64,000 bases of DNA from Flavobacteriaceae bacterium (lineage in GTDB: Bacteria; Bacteroidota; Bacteroidia; Flavobacteriales; Flavobacteriaceae). Positions 53,071 to 60,540 of the stretch are shown here, one piece after another. Each line of letters begins with the position of its first letter. Position 1 is the first letter of the stretch. Below the pieces are notes generated by a model, which saw nothing but the letters and a program-made list of their open reading frames with translations, searched no databases and was not told the origin of the DNA. The translations under genes were made by a program, and so were the position numbers. Location: NCBI GenBank assembly GCA_021647985.1, contig JAKITQ010000007.1, positions 1 through 64,000 on the forward strand. The letters run 5' to 3'.

Positions 53071-53694
53071 TTAAAATAATTTTGCTATGCCCAATCCAAA
53101 ACTCAAACTGTTATAGGCATTTATATTGATATCAAATAATACAGAACCAAAAATTTCCCAGTTATTAGGTATGTGAAATGGAGCTTCCAAACCCAATCTC
53201 ACTACTGCAAAATCTTTATGTTTAGAAAATTCCATTCCTCCCCCACCTAAAAAAGCAAGATGTTTTAAAGGTTTGTAGGTAAGCATTATTGCAGATGAAA
53301 CCGGCCTCCCTCTATCAATAGTCTTATCCTCATTAGTCTCACTTTTAAAAACATTTTCTGACTCATGAGACCCACTGTCACTTACCACAAATTCTTCAAT
53401 AATAATATCATTATGCCAGCCCAATGCCCACTTTTCATTAAAATTATAATTGTAATTGATGGCAAATGAAGGTAAAGTAAGAAAGCTATCCCCAGAATCA
53501 TCTTTAATACCTGTCTTTAAATAAGTATGGCTAATCACAAAAGAAATAGCGTGCTTTTTAAAGTGTTCATTTTTATGTGCAACAATTTTATGATTTTTTT
53601 CAATAGAATTTTCATTTTTTAATTCCTGAGAAAAAGAGGGTTTATAAAATAAAAATAGACCTAGTAAAATGAAATAAAATAATTGTTTTTTCAT
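53071..53694 (-). CDS. Secreted or outer-membrane protein of unknown function
   Basis: A 207-aa protein with a signal peptide (LFYFILLGLFLFYKPSFSQ), a His/Lys-rich mature start (KNHKIVAHKNEHFKKHA), then alternating strands (ISFVISHTYLKTGI; FAINYNYNFNEKWALGWHNDI) that look like a small outer-membrane barrel. The C-terminus ends in a strand with GLGIAKLF. No family recognised. The His-rich start could bind metal; this is a guess from composition. Confidence 0.65.
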   Translation of the reverse strand: MKKQLFYFILLGLFLFYKPSFSQELKNENSIEKNHKIVAHKNEHFKKHAISFVISHTYLKTGIKDDSGDSFLTLPSFAINYNYNFNEKWALGWHNDIIIEEFVVSDSGSHESENVFKSETNEDKTIDRGRPVSSAIMLTYKPLKHLAFLGGGGMEFSKHKDFAVVRLGLEAPFHIPNNWEIFGSVLFDININAYNSLSFGLGIAKLF

Positions 53695-53725
53695 TTAATT
53701 TTTAATTTAATAGTTATTCAATTTT

Positions 53726-54706
53726 TTAAAACCTGTAATCAATTGATGCTAAAAATTGACTGCGATCTCCAATGCCTGCTTCCAAAACAAGGGTCATTCT
53801 CGGATGGAAGCCCCATGCACCTCCAATAAGAAAATTCCAGGGCTCTGTAACGCCTATATCCATAGAATAATTTAATTCATCACCTATAATATCTGCAACT
53901 TCAGGGTCTAATTCCCTAAGATTCACACTCCCCACGATGGTTTCATTTATATCAATATACATAGCCCCTAACCAAAGAGTTCCTGTGCCTTTTGTTTTAT
54001 AGCTATCCAAAATAACTCCTATTCTTGGTGTTAAGGTTTGGGCGGTTACGGTTTGGGTAATTACATCTAAATTAGTCCAGGTATAATTATAATCAACCGT
54101 AAAAAAGTAACTTTTAAAACCTCCTGCCAGTGTAGTACCAAAGCCAGCTGTTGTACCTTTGTAATTAATTTCATCAGTGATTTCAATAGGCTTAACAATA
54201 TCAATTTCTCCAAGATTTGGTAAATCTACTTGTATGCCGGGAATCAAAATCGTAGGTTTCATGTTTCCACTGGTTTTACCCATAACTGCGTATACATTCA
54301 AAAAGGGCAAAATCCAGATATCAGGCCTGAAGGATACATTTACATCTGTTGATACTGCATTATAAAACTTGATATCATAAGGAACATCTTCACCATCAAT
54401 AATCAACTTAAAATTACTTATCTTATTTGTTTGACGCATGACCATAAAACTCATACCAACACCAAATGGAAGTGGTAAAGAATATCCCATTTCACGTATT
54501 TTTTTACCAAAAAAGGGTAGAAAATCAGAAAGGGGCTCTACTTGATTACTTTTTCCAAGATCATCTATTTTATCTTCACAGTCTGACAACCAAATAGGCT
54601 GTTTGTCCTTTTTAGCTCCGGCGCCACTGTTTTGTGCTTTGATTGAGGAAACAAACATTATCAAAAAAACAGCTGTAAATAAAACTATTAGATTCCTTTT
54701 ATTCAT
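53726..54706 (-). CDS. Putative outer-membrane barrel protein
   Basis: A 326-aa protein with a signal peptide (IVLFTAVFLIMFVSSIKAQ) and a mature part beginning WLSDCEDKIDDLGKSNQVEPLSDFLPFFGKKIREMGYSLPLPFGVG, then barrel strands (FKSYFFTVDYNYTWTNL; TPRIGVILDSY; FHPRMTLVLEAGIGDRSQFLASIDYRF) ending in aromatic F, typical of barrels. No named family. It resembles the transport-type outer-membrane proteins often beside sulfatase and DUF1254 genes, but that is weak. Confidence 0.68.
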   Translation of the reverse strand: MNKRNLIVLFTAVFLIMFVSSIKAQNSGAGAKKDKQPIWLSDCEDKIDDLGKSNQVEPLSDFLPFFGKKIREMGYSLPLPFGVGMSFMVMRQTNKISNFKLIIDGEDVPYDIKFYNAVSTDVNVSFRPDIWILPFLNVYAVMGKTSGNMKPTILIPGIQVDLPNLGEIDIVKPIEITDEINYKGTTAGFGTTLAGGFKSYFFTVDYNYTWTNLDVITQTVTAQTLTPRIGVILDSYKTKGTGTLWLGAMYIDINETIVGSVNLRELDPEVADIIGDELNYSMDIGVTEPWNFLIGGAWGFHPRMTLVLEAGIGDRSQFLASIDYRF

Positions 54707-54786
54707 AAAATTCTTAAAACTAAATTATTGATATTATTATGCTCTTTTTTCATCTTTCTGATTTGTTTAAAAGAGTCAAATTAATT

Positions 54787-55257
54787 TTATTTTTGTTCGA
54801 TCATTGGTATCTCCATGGCAATCTTTGCTGAAACCAAGGCTTCAATTTTATTCTCTGCCTGAAAATACTTTACAGCCTTAGCTGCTGGTAAGATCTTTTT
54901 AAACTTTTTATAATAAGATTTTTCAAGTTTGGCTGATTCTGTTTTAAACTGAAGCATCAGATTCCAGATCTCATCCGCTTTTTCATCACTTAAACTCTCA
55001 AAATTATCTGAAAACTCTTTAATTGCTTTAATTCGATTATTTTGAACTATGTACATTTTTTCGTTATACTCATTATACAAGCTCCAAAAAGGTTCCGATT
55101 CAGATTCAGTTAATTCCATAGCTTCTGCAATGGCTGCTTTTTTCTCCGTTTTTAAAACCGATCGCATTACCTCAATATAATCATCCGAGGTTTGTGCATA
55201 AATTCCCGTGGATAGAACTAATAGGAAAATTAATGTAATTGCTTTTTTTGTTGTCAT
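54787..55257 (-). CDS. Periplasmic helical protein of unknown function
   Basis: A 156-aa protein with signal peptide (AITLIFLLVLSTGIYAQ) and an all-helical mature part (EPFWSLYNEYNEKMYIVQNNRIKAIKEFSDN; LEKSYYKKFKKILPAAKAVKYFQAENKI) resembling the Spy/CpxP-type chaperones in length and pattern, although the LTxxQ motifs are not visible. It is just downstream of the DUF1254 remnant. Confidence 0.65.
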   Translation of the reverse strand: MTTKKAITLIFLLVLSTGIYAQTSDDYIEVMRSVLKTEKKAAIAEAMELTESESEPFWSLYNEYNEKMYIVQNNRIKAIKEFSDNFESLSDEKADEIWNLMLQFKTESAKLEKSYYKKFKKILPAAKAVKYFQAENKIEALVSAKIAMEIPMIEQK

Positions 55258-55280
55258 TTTTTATAATTATTTTTTATGTG

Positions 55281-55603
55281 TTATTTATATGAACTATTTC
55301 TTTTTTTAAAGTCATCAGGACGTCATGTTTAATCGAAAAATGTTTTTGTTGTACTGTACAATCTCAATAAAGTAAACCATCCTTTTCCTGGGGCTGTTTT
55401 TAGCCAGTTAGATTCAGAAACTCCTTCAGGTAACTCAGATCCAAATTATCTGTTGGATACCCATTTTCAAAATTATGTGTAAAGTCAAGTGAACCTATTC
55501 TGGTTTGAAATGCATTCTTTGAATAATTTTGACTTTCATTTTTTATCACAACTAGAAATCAAGATTCTTAAATAAATAGTAATACTAGTTTATATATTTT
55601 CAT
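55281..55603 (-). pseudogene. Deletion remnant of a DUF1254/DUF1214 lipoprotein gene
   Basis: Not in the ORF track. The minus strand shows MKIYKLVLLFI (55603), a shifted lipobox-like ILISSCDKK, then FQTRIGSLDFTHNFENGYPTD (the DUF1254 start) and, in another frame, ESNWLKTAPGKGWFTLLRLY (the DUF1214 end) followed by STTKTFFD, TAA, T, TGA and RPDDFKK. The last part reads as FFDKTWRPDDFKK with Lys and Trp codons turned into stops. Only about 320 of an expected 1,400 bases remain, with several frame breaks. It fills most of the 437-base gap before the sulfatase. Confidence 0.8.
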
Positions 55604-55694
55604 AATTAAAAACAATGTATTTATTTTTTATATAAATGTGATGAGCTTATCTGTTAAGAATTTTTTACAGATAAGCCTCATACAATTAACAGTT

Positions 55695-57203
55695 TTAATT
55701 TTGTGGCTTTTTGCTCAAAGTTTTTAATACACCATCTATCCCTAAAGAACTTCCACCAACAGGAGGGAATTCTTTAAATGTTGCTAAAAATTCTCCTACA
55801 TAAGTTTGTGCAGGCACAAATAACCACATATTCTCTGCATACCACCTTGTATACATGGAAGATTCCCAAGATACCTCATATGGATCTGCTCTTAAATTAA
55901 TTACTAATGGCCAAGCCGGTGTTTTTCTAAATGCTTGGCTGATATTCCCTTCCATATAAGTAAAGTGGAGTTTCCAATTCTTATATCTAACAGCATTTAA
56001 ATTACCGCCCTGATCAAAAAAGAATATTTCATTTCTTGGAGACTCTTTAACTTCACCTTTAAAATAAGGCATCATATTATATCCATCCAAATGAACTTTG
56101 AAATTTTTTCCATTTGCCTTATAACCTTTTAATAATTTTTCTTTTACATCGGGCACACCAGCTGCAGCTAAAAGAGTTGGCATCATATCTTCATGAGAAA
56201 AAATGTCATTATACTTGGTTCCTGGCTTAATAACTCCAGGCCAACGTATAACACAAGGTGCTCTAAAGCCACCTTCCCAAGTAGTTCCTTTTTCTCCCCT
56301 AAAAGGAGTAGTTCCACCATCTGGCCACGTAAATTTTTCTGCACCATTATCTGTAGAATACATGATTATAGTATTATCAATAATACCCAATTCTTCTAAT
56401 TTTGCGAGTACTTTTCCAATAGCTTTATCGTGCTCTACCATACCATCTGGGTATAGTCCAATTCCGGTAACGCCTATACTCTCATCTTTTAGATGTGTCC
56501 AAACATGCATACGTGTAGCACTTAACCATACAAAGAAAGGTTTACCAGCTTTGTGGGCACGTTCGATAAAATCAATTGCAGCATTTGTAAATACATCATC
56601 AATAGTTTTCATTCTTTCTTTTGTTAATGGACCTGTATCTTCAATTCTACCATCTGCAAATGAATGTAATACCCCTCTTGGTCCAAATTCTTTATGAAAT
56701 GCTGGATCTTTAGGATAATAATAAGATTCTGGTTCTTCTTCTGCATTTAAGTGATATAAGTTTCCATAAAACTCATCAAAACCATGATTAGTTGGCAGCA
56801 TGTCATCTCTATCGCCTAAATGATTTTTACCAAATTGCCCTGATGTATAACCTTGATTTTTTAATAACTCAGCGATTGTTGGTTGATTGGCTTTAATTCC
56901 TTGTTCGCCACCTGGCATACCAATGGTTAATAACCCTGTTCTAAAAGGGTGTTGTCCTAAAATAAATGCTGCTCTACCTGCTGTACAAGATTGCTGTGAA
57001 TACCAATCGGTAAACATACCGCCTTCATTAGCAATTCTATCAATATTTGGAGTTTGGTACCCCATCATTCCATGGTTATAGGCACTAATATTACCCCAAC
57101 CTATATCATCTCCCCAGATGACAAGAATGTTAGGTTTTTTTTGTGCAAAAAGCCCTGTTATTAATAGGAACATCATTGCGGTTGTAAATAATGGTTTTTT
57201 CAT
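55695..57203 (-). CDS. Secreted arylsulfatase
   Basis: A 502-aa sulfatase with a signal peptide (FTTAMMFLLITGLFAQ). Metal ligands lie in NILVIWGDDIGWG; the formylglycine site is QQSCTAGRAAF (Cys73, CxAxR form), and GKNHLGDRDD and YSTDNGAEKF hold the other catalytic residues. It hydrolyses sulfate esters; the substrate (glycan, steroid-like or small molecule) is not shown. It needs a formylglycine-generating enzyme, which is not in the window. Neighbours are not polysaccharide-locus genes: no SusC/D, no glycoside hydrolases. Confidence 0.93.
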   Translation of the reverse strand: MKKPLFTTAMMFLLITGLFAQKKPNILVIWGDDIGWGNISAYNHGMMGYQTPNIDRIANEGGMFTDWYSQQSCTAGRAAFILGQHPFRTGLLTIGMPGGEQGIKANQPTIAELLKNQGYTSGQFGKNHLGDRDDMLPTNHGFDEFYGNLYHLNAEEEPESYYYPKDPAFHKEFGPRGVLHSFADGRIEDTGPLTKERMKTIDDVFTNAAIDFIERAHKAGKPFFVWLSATRMHVWTHLKDESIGVTGIGLYPDGMVEHDKAIGKVLAKLEELGIIDNTIIMYSTDNGAEKFTWPDGGTTPFRGEKGTTWEGGFRAPCVIRWPGVIKPGTKYNDIFSHEDMMPTLLAAAGVPDVKEKLLKGYKANGKNFKVHLDGYNMMPYFKGEVKESPRNEIFFFDQGGNLNAVRYKNWKLHFTYMEGNISQAFRKTPAWPLVINLRADPYEVSWESSMYTRWYAENMWLFVPAQTYVGEFLATFKEFPPVGGSSLGIDGVLKTLSKKPQN

Positions 57204-57252
57204 AATTTTAAATTTTGGTTTACATTCTCTTGTTTAATTATTTTTATTTATT

Positions 57253-57756
57253 TCACTCTTTTTCTTTAATGACTTTAACATTATACTTGAATAATCCGCT
57301 TAATTTATCCCAGAAATCTCCTCCTAATATAAAAAAGCTGGAAACAAATAGTATATCTGAGCTTATCGTCCACCAAATAGGAAGTTGTTTAAAAAATGGA
57401 AGATATAACTCTAAATAAGGTTGCGTAATTCCAATAATAATTGGTAAACTAAACATAACCAAGCCTATACGGTACCTAGTCAAGCTTACTTCATCTGAAG
57501 GTGCGAATATCTTTAAATAATTTAATGCCTTATTTTTTAAAAATTCAAATCCTTGTTTACCCATTATTGCAACTGCAATAATCATAAAGAGTTCCGGTAT
57601 ACCAAATGCAAGTAAGCCAGATAACACTCTTTTATAAGAGATAGGTAAATCAGAATCAACTACTAAAGGTATTAATAGCGGACTCATAAAGCCTACCACT
57701 AAAACAATAGTACCAATTACCAATTTTGACTTTGATGTATCTGATGATTCAAGCAT
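57253..57756 (-). CDS. Four-helix membrane protein (transporter-suffix-like)
   Basis: About 167 aa, four hydrophobic helices (LVIGTIVLVVGFMSPLLIPLV; IPELFMIIAVAIMG; IGLVMFSLPIIIGITQPYLELYL; ISSDILFVSSFFILGGDFWDKLSGLF). The last phrase resembles the transporter-suffix family, a small membrane protein group of unknown function. I choose the ATG at 57756 (MLESSDTSK) over 57789, which would overlap the upstream gene more. Cotranscribed with the preceding membrane gene. Confidence 0.7.
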   Translation of the reverse strand: MLESSDTSKSKLVIGTIVLVVGFMSPLLIPLVVDSDLPISYKRVLSGLLAFGIPELFMIIAVAIMGKQGFEFLKNKALNYLKIFAPSDEVSLTRYRIGLVMFSLPIIIGITQPYLELYLPFFKQLPIWWTISSDILFVSSFFILGGDFWDKLSGLFKYNVKVIKEKE

Positions 57757-58420
57757 TACTTTTTTTATTTTCTGTTTGATTTGATCCAATCTTTTTTAAG
57801 ATATATCCTAAAGGAATAATTATTAAAAAGGAGAGTGTCCAAGCAGCAGGGCTTATCGATGCAAAAGGCAAGGAGAATAAAGCTGCAATTGGCTCTGGTA
57901 AAATTTGATATAATATAGTTCTTTCTTCATCTTCATTGATTTGATCAGAAGTCAGATTATTCTTTCGGGCATATATCCAGTTATAGACTCCAATAAATCC
58001 GGCAAGAGCCAAAAACACACTTTCCATCTGTAAAGCCAGAGTCATTCCTTCAAATTCCAAATCAAATCGAACAAAATAAAGGTATAACATCAAGCAAAAC
58101 ATTTGAATAACAGCCAAGGTTGCATGCATTGGGGAACTTCTTACCAGATTTCCCAACTGTTTATTGAACTGGATCCAATAAGTAATGATCATAATTAGCC
58201 CAACAACAATTAGAACAAGTTGCATGATATGTTCACTAAATATTTGAGAAAGAGAATGATATTCTAATTCAGGATCATCAGGGCGTGGTAATATCAAAAA
58301 GGCTTGAAAAATCATTAAAGCGTAAAGCACATTAATAATTACCTTGAGGCTATTTAATATACCAACTCCTCGCTCTAATTCAGCTTGAGTATTATCCTTT
58401 ATTTTAAAGAATTTTATCAT
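57749..58420 (-). CDS. Multipass membrane protein (TMEM175-like architecture)
   Basis: A 223-aa protein with about six helices. The middle (IITYWIQFNKQLGNLVRSSPMHATLAVIQMFCLMLYLYFVRFDLEFEGMTLALQM) is reminiscent of the TMEM175/DUF1211 channels, but the FSD motif of their first helix is not present, so the family is uncertain. It sits between the barrel protein and the transporter-suffix-like protein; overlapping reading frames suggest coupled translation. Confidence 0.6.
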   Translation of the reverse strand: MIKFFKIKDNTQAELERGVGILNSLKVIINVLYALMIFQAFLILPRPDDPELEYHSLSQIFSEHIMQLVLIVVGLIMIITYWIQFNKQLGNLVRSSPMHATLAVIQMFCLMLYLYFVRFDLEFEGMTLALQMESVFLALAGFIGVYNWIYARKNNLTSDQINEDEERTILYQILPEPIAALFSLPFASISPAAWTLSFLIIIPLGYILKKIGSNQTENKKSNA

Positions 58421-58461
58421 CTTATTTATTTCTATTTTGTTGCGTTTATTACTTTAAATTA

Positions 58462-59331
58462 TTACTTTTTCCCAACCGGCATTGTATATGAAAGGTTAAT
58501 TCTAAATGAATTTTTCACTGCCGGACCTTGCCAATCTTCATAAATAGCACTGGTTCTATACTCCGCATAGGCATTCCAGGATGCTTTTTCCAAAACCCAC
58601 ACTTTACCGAATCGTGCGCCAAGTGGTAAATAAAACCCTTTGGTATTCCAATCATATAATGCTACAATATCGGCAGTTTGAACATACATTCCGGTGGTGC
58701 CAAACCGATAAGCTATGAAAGGTGCAATACCTAATGGGTTTATATTTGATGTACTTCCATCTTCGGATGCAATCAGAGGAATTGGTTGCAACGCATTTGG
58801 ATCAACACTCCGCCATGATTGTGTAAAAAGCAATCCATAAAACCATTGTCCACTATTGTTAACTATTGCAGCACTAAAACCATAACCCCATTCATCTTTT
58901 GAAACGCCTTCACTACCAGGTGTCGTAATCATAGGGCCAATACCTGCTCTACCATTACCCCAATTGGTAGCATTCGGTATGATCAAAGCAAAAATTTCTG
59001 TATTACCAAAACCTGACTTTTTTTTCTGTAGATCTTCGTAATGACGAATAGTTATTCGAGGTAGGATGGTCATCGATTTTAATGGAACCGGTGCTACAAC
59101 ACGAAGTTGTAAATAATTATCAAGTCCAAGAGTACGATCGGTTATACCGTCACTCAATTTCCCAGTGTGATAATCAGGCATAGTTTGATAGGCTAACTGG
59201 AAACTCCATTGTGTTGCGGTTGCATCCATTGCTTGTGATGCACGGTCTTGTTCTGCGTTATTTTCCTCCTCTTCTTGTGCAAAAACCATAAAGGAAATTA
59301 GCATAAAAAATAGTAATGATATTTTTTTCAT
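58462..59331 (-). CDS. Outer-membrane barrel (porin-like) protein
   Basis: A 289-aa protein with signal peptide (ISLLFFMLISFMVFAQ), an acidic start (EEEENNAEQ) and barrel strands: QWSFQLAYQTMPDY, MTILPRITIRHYE, WFYGLLFTQSWRS, NPLGIAPFIAYRFGTTGMYVQT and the final SFRINLSYTMPVGKK. I choose the ATG at 59331; the track start at 59394 adds an Asn-rich stretch translated from low-complexity DNA. It is similar in type to the barrels that accompany DUF1254 and sulfatase genes elsewhere. Confidence 0.72.
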   Translation of the reverse strand: MKKISLLFFMLISFMVFAQEEEENNAEQDRASQAMDATATQWSFQLAYQTMPDYHTGKLSDGITDRTLGLDNYLQLRVVAPVPLKSMTILPRITIRHYEDLQKKKSGFGNTEIFALIIPNATNWGNGRAGIGPMITTPGSEGVSKDEWGYGFSAAIVNNSGQWFYGLLFTQSWRSVDPNALQPIPLIASEDGSTSNINPLGIAPFIAYRFGTTGMYVQTADIVALYDWNTKGFYLPLGARFGKVWVLEKASWNAYAEYRTSAIYEDWQGPAVKNSFRINLSYTMPVGKK

Positions 59332-59406
59332 TTTCTTAAATTTAATTATATTATTATTTGTGTTATTATTCTTTTTATTATTATAGTTTAACATATTATA
59401 TATAAT

Positions 59407-60396
59407 TTACCAAAAACTCAAAACGCGTTCAAAACACCACATTGTTGCAATGATACCAATGCTGTATGCCGGAACAAGTTTTACCCAATTCTTAGGCTTT
59501 ATTTTTATTTTATTCACTAAAAAGATGATGACAAGTATTACCATCACAAATACGAGTTGACCAAGCTCCACTCCAATATTGAAAAATGCCAAAGCAAACG
59601 GAATATCTGTTTGAGGTAATCCGAGTTCGGTTAAAGCCCCTGCAAATCCAAATCCATGCAAAAGGCCAAAAATAAATGCCACAACCCATGGGTATTTCGC
59701 AGTTAAACCAACATGGCCTTTGATAAAGTGAACAAGTTCAACGGCCAGAAATACAATACTTAATGCAATAACTGCCTCAATAGAAGCAGAAGGCATATAA
59801 ACAAAACCTAAAGCTGCCAAGCTTAATGTTATGCTATGGGCAATGGTAAAAGCAGTTATCGTTTTTAAAATGCGCCAACCTCCAAACGTGATTAGTACCA
59901 GTGCTAAAACAAACAGCAGATGATCAAAACCAAATAATATATGCTCTATACCCAGTTTGAGATAGGTTTTAGAAATATTCCAGACAGATGGTGTATCAGG
60001 AATTACATAAATGGGATTTTTGGGCTTTACCAAACCGCTAAATTTTACTCCGTTAAGCAATTTTATGGTCACTAGTACGTCCATTATTGTATTCTGAAGA
60101 CCATCAAAAGTAATCTCTCCTCCATGAATGTTATCATTAAGTTCATAGTTCCATTCTTGTCGAAGTGCATTGGAAATAAGGCTTGCATTATTACTCGTCA
60201 TCTTCCAATTTTCAGGCAATTCAAGATAAATCTTTGGAACGGTCATCCCTGTTGCGGGTATCTTCCAGACTACATGAAATGAATTTTCTCTTGTTTGTTC
60301 AATTTGTAAATAAGCAGGGCGCACCTCATGTGCATTGGCCGATAAGCCAATAGCAAATAAAACAATTGAATAAACTAAGTTTCTAAATAAATTCAT
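59407..60396 (-). CDS. HupE/UreJ family membrane protein with extracytoplasmic domain
   Basis: A 329-aa protein. A signal peptide (VLFAIGLSANAHEVRPAYLQI) leads to an extracytoplasmic beta domain to about residue 145, then six helices with HupE motifs: LGIEHILFGFDHLLFVLALVL, TAFTIAHSITLSLAALG, GLLHGFGFAGAL and FFNIGVELGQLVFV. HupE/UreJ proteins are Ni2+ permeases near hydrogenases or ureases; no such enzyme is here, so the metal or substrate may be different. It is between the porin-like gene and DUF3604. Confidence 0.9.
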   Translation of the reverse strand: MNLFRNLVYSIVLFAIGLSANAHEVRPAYLQIEQTRENSFHVVWKIPATGMTVPKIYLELPENWKMTSNNASLISNALRQEWNYELNDNIHGGEITFDGLQNTIMDVLVTIKLLNGVKFSGLVKPKNPIYVIPDTPSVWNISKTYLKLGIEHILFGFDHLLFVLALVLITFGGWRILKTITAFTIAHSITLSLAALGFVYMPSASIEAVIALSIVFLAVELVHFIKGHVGLTAKYPWVVAFIFGLLHGFGFAGALTELGLPQTDIPFALAFFNIGVELGQLVFVMVILVIIFLVNKIKIKPKNWVKLVPAYSIGIIATMWCFERVLSFW

Positions 60397-60468
60397 CTAA
60401 ACTTCAAAAAATGACAGTATTAATAAATTATAATTACCATCATGTTAAATTTTTAATCTTTCGTGCCT

Positions 60469-60526
60469 ATATCTCTCGACTTTATGGACAGGCACTAATT
60501 AGCCATAAAGTCTGAGTCTGAGATAT
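60469..60526. repeat. Long imperfect hairpin between HupE and DUF3604 genes
   Basis: GACTTTATGG and CCATAAAGTC (60478-60487, 60503-60512) form a ten-pair stem, and ATATCTC/GAGATAT (60469-60475, 60520-60526) extend it past an internal loop. There is no T-run right after it, so it looks like a processing or attenuation structure, not a simple terminator, in a 144-base spacer. Confidence 0.6.
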
Positions 60527-60540
60527 CATTCTTAATCTGA

